A stretch of DNA of 64,000 nucleotides from Diploscapter coronatus (Eukaryota > Nematoda > Chromadorea > Rhabditida > Rhabditidae): assembly GCA_964036155.1 (NCBI GenBank), contig OZ038422.1, positions 47,887,201 to 47,951,200 on the forward strand. The letters run 5' to 3'. This document shows, one piece after another, positions 24,667 through 36,259 of this stretch. A program made the translations under genes and the position numbers. The notes under the pieces were generated by a model, which had not been told where the DNA came from, ran no database searches, and saw nothing but the letters and a program-made list of their open reading frames with translations. Each line of letters begins with the position of its first letter. Position 1 is the first letter of the stretch.

Positions 24667-27600
24667 CACACAGTTTTGAGTTTTAAAGATGGGTCTTTAG
24701 AAACTCATATCTTTCAGCATCGATATTTAATCAATCCTTAAAGTTCAGTTGTTATTATTTAATTATTGCGATGAAACCTTGTTTGAATTTAATAAATGAA
24801 TTTTCAAAAATCCAAGTTTATTTTATAAATATGCAAATCGTGTATTTTAAGTCTAAGATCTGCAGTATTAGCTAAATCAAAATTCTCACTGACAAGGCCC
24901 AGTTACTAGGTAGTGGATGCAAGCTCCGTAATTTTTTGAAAAGATTTTAAAGCTTGGGCATTTTTGTGGTGCAAAACTGCAAAAATAGAAATAGCCTTTT
25001 CTTCTGGTAACAATTTTTCCCCATACGTCTGACTTCAATTTGCTTATAAATTTATGTAAAAAGATATTTTTTTGGAAACTACAAAAATAACGGTCTCAAA
25101 TCTCAAACATTTTTTCAAGTATTGGTTTTTAATTTCTTAATTTTAAAGACGATATGATACTACTATTGGATTTCGCAAATTTCAAGTTTCACGATCTTTT
25201 AGAATTCATAAAACGACGATGTAAAGGATTAACGGACGTCATCAAAGTAAACTTTGAATTTTCTCCATTGTTCTAGGGATTTTGATAAAAAAAAAACTCC
25301 AGATACGTGGTTCAGACTGGGAATTCTGGAAGGGGTGACTATTTTCGAAATTCAAACTATTACGTAGAATCTATGAATAACTCAATGTCTGGTAAAATGT
25401 TTACGATCTACTGGTGATTTTTGGTACCAGAGTCATCAACTGATAAGATATTTTTTAATAAAAATTTGCAAACATATGAAGTTATAACTTATCTTAGATA
25501 GAGTACAAGAGCGGATTTTGGAATATTAGACAGGTAGAGTTATCATTTTATGCCTGTGTTAATATCTTCTAATAGTCGTTCCTCATTTTTTAATTCAAGA
25601 AGCTTAACCCCTTTTGGTTTAAATAATCTTTGATCGAAACCCGGAAGCTTTAAATTTATTAGGATAGGCTTCCTGATTATCATTCCCTGGGTCAAAAAGC
25701 AAAAGCCTACAATTTCCCTGATTTTTTTTTCGAGATCTTCGAAAGTTTTTCGAGAATTAAACCGAAAGCGACCGTGAGACTGTGAAGGTGGCTTACTTGA
25801 GCGAAAAATCGACCGAAAATAGTGCTAAACTATCAAATTTTAATTTAATAAATGGTGAACTTCCTGTTCGGATTTTTAAAATTAATATTATTCTCCTGGA
25901 GAGAACAGGATCGATGATAATAGTGCAATATTTTATAGGGTATATTGTAAAACACCTAATTTTTAATTCAGAGAAATCTACGTCTTAAAAAATTCTCGCA
26001 AAGTTTCGTGATTCACTTTGTAATTGTTACGGAATTGTGAGACTTGAATATTCAAAAATCAAAATAAACTATTTCTAGACTATACGTATAGGAAAAACAT
26101 TCCTTTGCAATCTCCGGCTGGATTTCTGACTCTGATCAAAATCAAACTTCAAATTTTCATGCGAGAAAATTCGTGAAGTCTAATTCCATCTATTTTATGG
26201 CTTTCCAAAATAAAATGTCTGATAAAGATTTATCCAAACTTGGTTCGAAAAAATACCCGTAGACTCATTATTTGTACAATTTCTCTTGTTTATTAGAATA
26301 ATGAATACCTATTATCTGAAAAAGTAAGAACATTATCAAATCTAATCTCCTAACATTTTCGGATTAGGGTAAATCAAGATATTAGATTTATGATGAATTT
26401 AATATCCATCCATATTGTTTCGAAAACTTTTCACATATTTATGAGTCTGATATTCTCTATTTTGCGCATTTTAGGCTTCCTAAAACGTGTACTGACATCA
26501 TTCAAACTAAATAATCAACAGAATAAATATAATATCGCAGACGGAAGTTCTAAATGTTGAATTTAAGTTCAAAAATATGAAATCCCGAGGATTTTTTGCC
26601 TGATCATACCAAAGACCCATTTACAACTTTTTTCGAAATGGTAATTATGATTAGATCGGAGAAATCAAATTTTATAGCGACTTTTTCGAATGTCCATAAA
26701 ATCGGATTACTTTGATACGAAGGCGAGTCATGCGTTTTCGGTCTTTGAAAGACCGATGATAATTGTATTCTTGAACGGGCTTTAGGGCATTTTTAGATAC
26801 TTGTACGAACATAGGGGTATTTTTGTCGCAAACAATGGAATTTTTGCCTAATCTCGAGATTTTTGGAAGTCCAAAATTGGGTTTGATCATGCGAAGCTTG
26901 AATTGCGAGAGTTTACGATCAAGATTAGGAGATATTTTAAATCTCTATCTAACTAACCACCAAACGGCGCTCCATACGATAAATGTTTGTTAACCAAATC
27001 TAGCATATTTTCAACTAAATCGAAAACATTAAATAGTCCTGACTAAATTATTATTTTGGTTTCTAACAGGGAGGGCTGTGGTGGACGAAAGGTGGGGAAA
27101 GTCTCCTTGAGTGGAGTTATATAAAGTTGAATCTTACTGTACCTATTAAACCAGACGTCATTTCCGATTATTTTGTTTTTAAATCTAGAGACTCACAGAG
27201 AGATCAAATTGAAATCTCTCGAATTTCCAGACCGTGGGAGCTTTCTGCGTCAGACAAGCTAATTACCCTCGAATTAGTGGGTAATGAGGCCAAAACATGA
27301 ATACATGGAAACACCACGTGGTTGAATGGGTAGAGCGGTTGAGATCCCATCAAATATGGGCAAAATGGGCAGAGTCTGAATGGGCACATAGGTCAGTCGA
27401 CCAGACAGGGATAATTAGGGGTTGCAGAGATCCCACGGCTAGAAGGGAAGGCTTTAGGATTAATAAGTAATTGGACAAATGCCAAGGTAGTGTCATTTTC
27501 GGTGCAATTATATAAAATCATGAATAGGTTTTCGGAAATTTTTAGATTAAAATAAATTCATCTAAATATATATTTAATGATAAATAAAAGATAGTCAATA

Positions 27601-29662
27601 AATAAATTTCATAGCTAAGTACCTGAAATTTTTATGGTCGATTGAAGAAAGTATGCTTGATTGGCGTGTTCCAGACAAATTCAACGAAAAATGATAAGCT
27701 TCAAAAAATTTAGCTTAACTTGATTGAAGGTCATATGTTTTTAGTAAGAAAACGATTTTTCGAGTTTGTTACTTTAGAATTTCTCATTATCAGTGCCTTT
27801 TTAATATAGCGAGTGTCCTATGGTCGATGACTTTATATAATTCTTTGAATCTTTCGAATTTTTGCCGGTGCCTTAAAGCACTTAAATTAATCGATTAGGA
27901 TGATGTTTCGAGGCCGCTGTCGAGAAAAATAGCGTTTCTTGGACCGGGCCGACGACTTTTTCGAGGCTTTTCGGCCGCACACAATCACGTGAAATGCAGT
28001 ACCAGGCATTTCCGACGGCTTTGAAGGTTCAAAAGATGAAAAAGTGCTTTATATTGAACCCCAAACAATAGCAGAAAATCAGAGGATACGAATTTTGTAG
28101 GACACTGATCACGGCGTTTGGCACCGACTCGGGAAATTTCTAATGAAAATACTAAAATTAGGCTATCTTTGTGAAAGATAGCTTATTTTAAAATGTTGTA
28201 TATTCTGTATACAAAATGCAAATTAAAGACTGAACATTTTCATTATTATATTAGGAATTGGAAGGTGTTTTTCTATATTGGATTTTCTTAGTTTGACAGT
28301 GCCAAATTTTGGAAAACCGTAAACTCTGATCTTTTCAATTAATTTAAATGCTGTGCTCTCCAAAATTCCAACATTTTTCTGTGAATAGCTTGCATTTGCA
28401 GGCGGTTGAATATTTCCTGTTAGAAATGAGATTTTTTACTGAAACTGCAGAAAAATGTTGAAAAGCGGATATAAAATAGCGGAAAGGAAATTAAGGGGAG
28501 ATTAGAATTTTTCTACCGGAGATAACTTTTGGCTTACATTTTCAAAATAAGGCGGAAATTCCGAGACCTGTTACTTCCAGAATAAGAGAAAGCTTACTGT
28601 AAAGCAGGAAAAATATCCAAATAGGCAATTCGGGGATTAGTTTTAAAACAATAGAAGATGATAGTGATAGTCTGAAACTGAATTGTAAGCATTTTTGTCG
28701 CTGAAACGATGTTTACGCTCCAATATCACGTTTTACCTATTTATTCGAAAGCTTGTGATAATGAATAATAATCCACTTATTTTGCAACAATTTCATAATT
28801 ACTATGCAAAGCCATGCTTGTTTTGGGGGATATATTGATGTTAGCTTTATGAGTCATAAAATTGAATATTTAGAATCCTTTGAAATCCAAGGATTAGGTT
28901 GAAGATATAATCCAAATTTTCCTAATCTTAAATAATATAAAATTGTATCACTCATGGACTAATAATCATTGTTTTAAGATGTGCAGCATTCATAATAAAA
29001 TGTGTGGTATCTCGCTTTCACATGCTCGGGATTAAGCTAAAGTTAATCCCAACTTTTCATATCTCTTTGGATAAGAAAATACTTATAATCGTATGATTAA
29101 TAGAACTTGTCCTGTAATGTGGTCGTAATAAAGACCTGTCACGAAAATACAATTTTATGAGAATTTCGACATTCCATGCTTAAATACGAATGAATTCAAA
29201 CAATCAAAAGGAATCAAGCCGCTACAATTCGGGAATTGTAATCAAGCTAATGAAAATTGCACTCAGAAGGAGCTTAAATACTTGAAAAATCAAATTTCTG
29301 ATATATTAAGTTAAAAGATAAACATAATAATATGGTTTAAATCGAATCGTATAATAGACGTAAATTAGATAAATTCATACTCAATGACGGTGTAGTTTTG
29401 CCAAGTAATGACAACAATACAATTTATAAATTTAGCGCAATAGCATGATTTTGATATTCAGAGAGTGAATATTAATTTCTCGAGAGTTGGCGTCAGTGTA
29501 CAGGCCTGCTGAAGGTCATCACGTCGGCGGCATTTTGGAACTTGGATAAACAGGAAGTCAAAAGTGGAACATGATTGTTTCATTTCATAATAATGATGTA
29601 CCAGTAAGGTTGAAGTTTAGAAACGAGGGATTTAGAATATTAATATGCCAAAAATTATTGAA

Positions 29663-32600
29663 CTATGAATGAATACTCTGTTTCAGAATAGATTGAAGAT
29701 TTGTGGAAGGAGTTACGGAGACTTTGATTTCGTCCCGGGCCATTAGTGCAATGTATTTCTTGTAGATCACTAAAATAGTGCTAGTTCTTTCTTTAAATTA
29801 TAATTTGATTACTACCAGGCTTATTCTGAGCAGAATTATTCTCGAATGTAGCATTTTCAAGCTGATTTAGTTCCTTGAAAGCTTCCTTGGGGTTTGAAAT
29901 ATCTGTGAAAATATAGTTCATCACGATTTTGTCGATTTTCGCAGGACCAGCATCTCGAACTATCTGAATTATCTGGGTATGTCTTAGGAAATCGTTTGTC
30001 AAAGAATATGTCTATATAATTATTGCTAAGCGGTATTCATGGTTCATAATTTAATCTAGAGCTTATAATTTACATTTTACCTGCAATCTTTGCGCATGCC
30101 CAGGTTCCAGTAGACAATATACCGGCGATACTCGATACAGTTCGTTGTCGCTGCACTTGATTTTTATTGCTACTCTGAAACTTGGAGCTTTTATTATCTT
30201 GGGAATTTTTTTAAAGTTCCAGATTCATAATCTTTTTCTAGAAATTAGAAGATCTCAGCGCGAAGTCCACGAGTTCCAGGAAAATCATTTTATGCTCGAA
30301 AAGTTTCCGAAACTTAGATTTACGTTTCCAAAAGCTTCTAAACTCTATTAACCTCTGATTGCTTCCGTTGACCATCATATGTCGAGAGCCGCCTCCCTGT
30401 GTTGCCGAATAATAGGAGGTCCTCGGGGAGACAAACAACTCATAGTCTTCGTCGTCATACAACATTTTCTGAAATATATTCTTAGCAACAGGCCAAAAAT
30501 AAATCTAAATCCGAATCAAACATCAAAGTATTGCGATAAATTATCAAAGAAATTTCCGAATCAGAGATGGATTTTGATATGTGCTTTATTATAAAATTAA
30601 TTAATGTTTTGCTTATTTGAACTTATGATTTGAAAACAGACCATTTTAATGAGAAGGTCAATATGATTTCTGAAAACCAATTAATTAGTAGAGTTTTCTA
30701 TTATGTTTTGCAGAAATTTTAGAGCTGAATTTATTTTTGACAAAATTGTGAAGAGCCTGAAAATTGTTCAATCTATCAAAATTCGAGGTTTATAGATAGT
30801 ATCCTGGCCTGAATTTTTTCCTCTATGATTCATGATAGACGAAAATTCCTGTAGCAAAGTTTCAGAGTCCGAGAAAACTTTGGTTAGTTTCGTGTTTTCT
30901 AGCGATTTCTCACGCCTCGGAAGTTTCACCTGCAGAATTTTAGCAAATAGCCATCGAAGCAATTTTTGGGAGGAAATTATCCCCGTGGTGTGGGAGTAAA
31001 ATGCAAAAATGATAGATTTTCAAGTCTCTAATTTTCGGGGCGAACTTTTTGAATTAGTAAAACAACCTACAATTTTAGGGAGTAAACTAGAGATTTTCAG
31101 AAGATTTAAAATTTGATCCCGGAGCCAAAATAGCAAATTCAGGATGTGCAAGATTTATGAAGACTATCCACTAGATTTAGAGAAAAGATAAAGCTAACTA
31201 GAAAGTGACTGAATATTTCAATGTTTGAGGGGCGCTTTTTCGTGATATTTTGGGATTTATATAAAAGACAGCAGAAGAATCAATGTTTTTAAGCTTCGAG
31301 AAAAGTTCAAATTTCTTGAAACTTATGGTATTTATGAAATTTTAGGATATTTTACAATTTGGGCGAGGTCATTGGAGAATTATTTTCAAAGACATATGAA
31401 GAAGTTCGATATTTTTGAAACCAGGTGAACAAAATCTCTGCTTCTACATTTTGACAATGTGAATGGTTTAACATCTTTATAAATTTTAAAATGAGGTTTG
31501 ATTTTTCAGAAAGTTATTTCCAAAAATTTTGATTTCGAAGGAGTAAGTACATACTTTGATACCGGAGATCGAAATTTACGCAATATGTTAGGGTTAACTT
31601 TGGCTACAAAGATATATTTTGGTTCACATGGAAGCTTTATTCGATATGTTACGTCCCAGTTAAAATTTGGGTTAAAATAGCCCAACCACGTAAAACTACA
31701 AAATTTTTGAAACGTAGATGAAATAGGGGGCGAAAACATGAACGTAATCCAAAAGTATGAATGGAAATTATATGGACGAAATCTGTGATCATAAAATATT
31801 CATGAGATACCTAAGATCTATGATACGCTGAGGTTTAAAACAGAAAAAATCTTTGAAACTTTCTTCAGAAATTTCAGAGAAATTACAAACTTTAGACAGA
31901 AATGGAATTTTCCGGAAAGTTTTCAAATCACGTACCCAAAACTTTGTCGTCTTGAGGAATAGAGAATGGGTATTGTCGCATGCGCCTTTTGACTCAACGA
32001 GTCTCTTGAGAATAAAACTTTTAAGACTGCAAGAACACTTTTAAAAATCTCGACACATGATAAAGAGTAGGCCCATAAAATTGGTTGGGGTATATAAAAT
32101 TCGAGATTTTTTTCGGGGCGGAAAATCTAGAGCATGACACAAATTTGATGGGTCAGTTTGAGATGTGATATCAAGGAAGTTAAAGTTGATTTCAAGTAGG
32201 ATGAGCTCTCAAGGGTTGAGAATTACTTTATTCATATCGGGCTTTGTTTCTAATAAATCAACATTAAGTTTAAGAAATTATCAAGCTTTAAAGATATAAA
32301 ATTGCATTAGTATGCCGGCTTTTTAGCTATCTAATTTAATAAAATTCTCTATCCTATCAAAGAAAGTTAGTCCATAATAAAAAATAAGATTGAAAAACTT
32401 CTCTATACTACCATGCTAGCATTTATACGTCTTGACTTTAGTCCTTTCAAATGCTGAGGACCAACATTTTTCTGCGCTCAACTCTGAACGCCCTCCCTTC
32501 TGGTCTGTGGTTAGATGACCGTGAAAAATCTCCGTCCAATTCTTTTTGGAGGCGATATTAGTCAAATTTCGCAAACGAAAACAGCTTTAGGCTTTCGAAA

Positions 32601-32779
32601 GTTTGAAGCACGCTATCATTCAAGCATCATACTTAGAATATACGAAAAAAATCTCTAATGAGCTAAATATTTGAGGCTATTTCGGGAATATCGAAAATGT
32701 ATTGATAAAATCATATTGAAGAAGTTGTGATGATAGATTTTCTAACCTGCACAAGTGAAGTACCAATCAGATCTTCCAT
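29663..32779 (-). CDS. MSP-domain (major sperm protein-like) small protein
   Basis: The MSP domain is an immunoglobulin-like fold used in nematode sperm motility and in membrane-contact proteins. Proposed exons: 32747-32779, 30353-30468, 30081-30174, 29816-29972, 29663-29769, in frame, 168 residues. The domain runs from LFVSPRTSYY through VAIKIKCSDNELYRVSPVY, LLEPGHAQRLQ, then VRDAGPAKIDKIVMNY, all recognisable MSP strands; the end KPVIYKKYIALMA closes the fold. The four downstream exons are well supported. The 11-residue first exon is not: it is 2.3 kb away, and the ATG at 30465 in exon 2 follows a good acceptor and could be the start after trans-splicing. Exon 4 has an alternative acceptor 39 bases upstream. 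A stray open exon with a perfect donor (33201-33264) could be an alternative 5' end. Confidence 0.75.
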
Positions 32780-33563
32780 TGGATTGTGTATGGAATGTTA
32801 AATTGAAACATAACGAGAAAATCAAAATTGAGACGAATTTAAATAATGAATTGTGAAATAAAAAAATATATTCAAGAACTAGAATTGTAGTGATGTTTTA
32901 TGATATTTCTAGAAAATTGATATTTAATATATTGTCCTAAAATCCCATGATTTTCATTTCTCACTATTATAACTTTCATCTCACTAAGACGTGCCGACAT
33001 ATTTATTAGTCCGTGAAATATTATATAAGCTCAGTATCATTCTATCTCGCTGGATCCTACTGCATCTATCACAGAACCATCTAACGTAATCTTCTATTTC
33101 TACTACCTTCTACTACAACCTATCTCAGCCTTTACTCAAATAAATATTTTAATAAATAACCTATTCCGAATTTATATTATTAGATAATCTTTTTCCTTAC
33201 CTGGAAACAAGAATTTGACGTAGATTCGTTTAGAGATAGTCACGAGCTTGAAAAAGCCTGACATTTTACATTGAGGATGTGAAGATCAAGTTGAATAAAG
33301 TCTCGAGGGACTGAGGGATGAGATTTTTTGACAACAACAAAACCCGAAAACAAAGCCGAATTGCACTAAATTTTGTGCCAAGTCATAAGTTTAAATCGAA
33401 ATCAAGAAAATCGGAATGTTGAAGGAAAAAGATAGCAATTTCATTTTTCATTGTTTATTATAGATTTCAGAGAATTTATTGGAAAATCTGGGGAGAAAAT
33501 TTGACTATAATAATAAATGAAAGAAATATGCTAAAAATATACTAAAGTATTTCATAAATAAAA

Positions 33564-35105
33564 TTAAGTAAAGGCGTGATCATTGTGAAAATATTCAAAT
33601 GTAGAAGATACGCCACCGGTCTTAGAATCTGTAGGTTTTAGTCCCATACAAATCCGATCTCGGATTTTCTTGACCCTCTTTTTATACGGCGAAATGAAAT
33701 AAAGATTGATAATCGGTGCGAAAAACGCTATAGTATCTACTGGTTCTAACGATAGATTGTGCAGAATTCGTAAATCATAAATCTGAAATGATGACGAGTT
33801 AAAACGATAATTTAGAATGATGTACTAATGTTTTAACATTGTAACACGCTTAATAAGATAGACTAGAATGAGTTAAGGTTGAGATTATCTTACAATGTAG
33901 TTGCATATGTTACGATGTTACAACTTTTCAGTTAGGACATTAAAGTTATAGCTTGATTAGATTAGATTATGAATAAAAATTTACCCCTAATTGTTCTAAT
34001 AATAGCGAAATTGCTGATAGAACGTAGACTGAGGGTAACGTCGCTTGCAAGGTTAAAGCCACCAAGAGTTCACGATTAACTCGTTGCATTGTGGCCGAAG
34101 TTTGGGCTTTAGTGACAATTTTTAGGGTTTTAGCCCTGAATTTTGAATTTTATTATTATCTTAGGGATATATCCTGCATAATATTTCTCTAGGGCATGAA
34201 ACCTATCTTGCTTAGGCTTAAAAATTACCTAAAGTAAATTATCAAGGGATAGCATAATAACGGTATGAATATCGCGATATAAATTGTCGAGAATAACATC
34301 CCAAAGTTCATACCCAAATCGCCTAAATTATACATTTAGTTTTTTCGTTAAAGAGCCAATAAACCTGACAACAGAGCCGGACCGATATAATAATCTGGAT
34401 ACTCCCTGAGAAAATGTTGCTCAACCTCGTGATAATTATCATTGAGAAATCCTACTGATAACTAAATATGCTAATTGCTCGAATTCAGATATTTTATGAC
34501 TCACGAAACTAGCTAAGGTAGGTAATAACAAAACACCTATAAGACCGATCATCTGATTCGTTGAGATTTTATATTTCAGGCATAAATAGCGGTAGCCAAA
34601 TGATAGAGTTAAGTCTATAGTGGCGTGAGTATAGAGATGTAATAATAAATATGACATGACGTGGCAAAATGATGACCCTAAGAATTTTAGAACTCCATAA
34701 TAAATATAAATGAAACTATCCGGGCCGGAGTAATGTCTAAATTATGTATGCTATAAGATTTTTAATGGAAATCTAGGAAATAAGTTTTATTTGATAGAGA
34801 TCACTTACTTCATAATTAACAGTAATGCCAAAGTAGATGACATTAATTGAGTTGCAGTATTGAATGCTAGCAATATGCTAAATTTTCAATTATAATAAGG
34901 AAAACACATGATTTATGTACCTATACTGCCTCATGATAGGTGGTGAATATCGAATTATAATAATCAGCAAGAATAAGTTTAGTATTATCGACAAAGGGTC
35001 AATTAGTATGTGGAATATTATTGTAGCTATTTCATAGTAACTCATACATGGTAGGCCCTCTAATATTGTGACTAAATCAGACAGATTTCCATTTAGGCAT
35101 AACAT
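33564..35105 (-). CDS. Serpentine chemoreceptor, SRD class
   Basis: Seven-membrane-segment G-protein-coupled receptor of the nematode chemosensory type. Seven exons (34921-35105, 34809-34877, 34505-34736, 34365-34461, 34229-34322, 33985-34135, 33564-33782) join in frame to 348 residues, the usual SRD length. TM1 is LIDPLSIILNLFLLIIIIRY followed by SPPIM; TM2 is LLAFNTATQLMSSTLALLL. The class signature follows: FLGSSFCHVMSY, HLYTHA and SFGYRY. The TM6 lead-in MQRVNRELLVALTLQA and the end FFAPIINLYFISPYKKRV are also typical. Intron 3 is only 43 bases with a perfect GTGAGT donor. I cannot name an orthologue; SRH and SRI are related alternatives but the YTH and YRY motifs favour SRD. Confidence 0.83.
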
Positions 35106-35805
35106 TTTCTGGCCGGTTGTAAGATCGCTAAAATGATAAATGTTTCAAAGACTTAGGTGATAAGTTATTAGATTTAAAATATATTTTTGATTTGATTGTT
35201 AGCGACTATGTAAAAAAAGTTATAAACTAATGACACAGCCTACTTTTCGTTATGAACTACAGCAAATGTAGCATTTGAATCAGAAGACAAAGAAGATCAA
35301 ATTTTAGCACGGAAAACTTTAATTTCTCCAATATTTGCAGATAAGTAGACGTGCTTAAGATCGTCAAAATGAGCCTGGTGTCTGTTAACTTCAAAAATTA
35401 ACGAGCTATGTAGATTGGGTAATCAAATTTTCAAATGATGAATAAAATTTGGTTCAAAATTTAATGAAATTTTGGAATATCAAGTGTAGACTAGATTTAA
35501 AGTTGGATATGATGGAATTTTCTGACTTGAATGACTCTGATCATTCACTTAAAATGCGAGCGTTAATGTTTTGATGGTAACAAAAGTGAAGCCACGTGTT
35601 ATTACGTTTTAAAAACTAGACCGCAGAATTGCTAATTTAATTTAAAATCGAGCTCTCGTTGAGTTTTGAGAGTTTCTGATAAGCACATTCGAAATAAAAA
35701 TTAAAGTTTGCATTGAAATTTATAGTCAGTAATAATATGAAAAGTAAAACCTTCAACATAAATATACTTTAAAGCCCGAATTTAATGAAATTTCATCAAT
35801 TTTAG
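35106..35805. other. Intergenic DNA between the SRD gene and the ten-cysteine array
   Basis: AT-rich and without supported exons. The earlier exons that would belong to the relic at 35806-35874 were searched for by eye and not found. Confidence 0.5.
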
Positions 35806-35874
35806 TTTCTGCATTAAAAATCGGCCTCAAAAACGGACAAATTAAAGTTGAGTGGATGCAAGAAAAATGTCTAA
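35806..35874 (+). pseudogene. Relic last exon of a third ten-cysteine gene copy
   Basis: Preceded by TTTTAG and aligned along its whole length with the last exons at 38332-38401 and 39400-39469. It still ends TTGAGTGGATGCAAG..GTCTAA. One of the paired cysteine codons has become TTC, and a one-base loss in the middle breaks the frame. Downstream homology continues through the 3' flank into the promoter of copy 1, showing that the repeat unit begins with this exon. Confidence 0.85.
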
Positions 35875-36195
35875 ATCATTCGTTTTATATCCTAAATTTG
35901 AATTTGATCGCAGTTCATAGGTCTAAATGGCTTAAATAATACTGCCCCCGTGAAAGAGCAGAACACAATTTTTAAATAAAATGATTAACGCCTAATATTT
36001 TCATTGCAAATAATAAATAGAAAAGTAATACATCGGTGAAATTTGGACTCAAACCTCCAATCTCCAAAATAATCTGCAAATTCAATGGATAGGTTTGGAA
36101 TGGAATACTTTGATCGTTTTTATTATCGAACCACGCAAGTTAACCGCATTGTTCTGGATGCAGATATGAAAATGCGGACAAAAGATCGAGATCAG

Positions 36196-36202
36196 TATAA
36201 AA
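36196..36202 (+). promoter_or_regulatory. TATA box of ten-cysteine gene copy 1
   Basis: TATAAAA 64 bases before the ATG. The surrounding segment (about 36060-36262) is clearly homologous to the one before copy 2 (about 38615-38826), where the same box lies at 38763-38769, 61 bases before its ATG. Confidence 0.7.
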
Positions 36203-36259
36203 TCGGAAGCCGATGGTTTTAAAGATTGTTTATATTCAACCAGCTTCAACTATACAGAT

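Larger units (their letters stand above)
23075..29662. other. Mostly gene-free region between daf-7 and the MSP gene
   Basis: AT-rich DNA with a MITE (24146-24323), a palindrome (24501-24666) and a local GC-rich island (about 27890-28140). No multi-exon gene could be assembled on either strand; open frames are short and lack paired splice sites. Confidence 0.5.

Noticed and set aside
27312..27348. tRNA-like A-box (GGTTGAATGGGTAGAGCGG)
   Set aside because: No acceptor stem, anticodon arm or B-box follows; at most a decayed tRNA fragment or chance.
33201..33264. Open exon with a good GTAAGG donor upstream of the MSP gene
   Set aside because: Its phase does not fit the next MSP exon, so it was not included in the model; kept only as a possible alternative 5' end.
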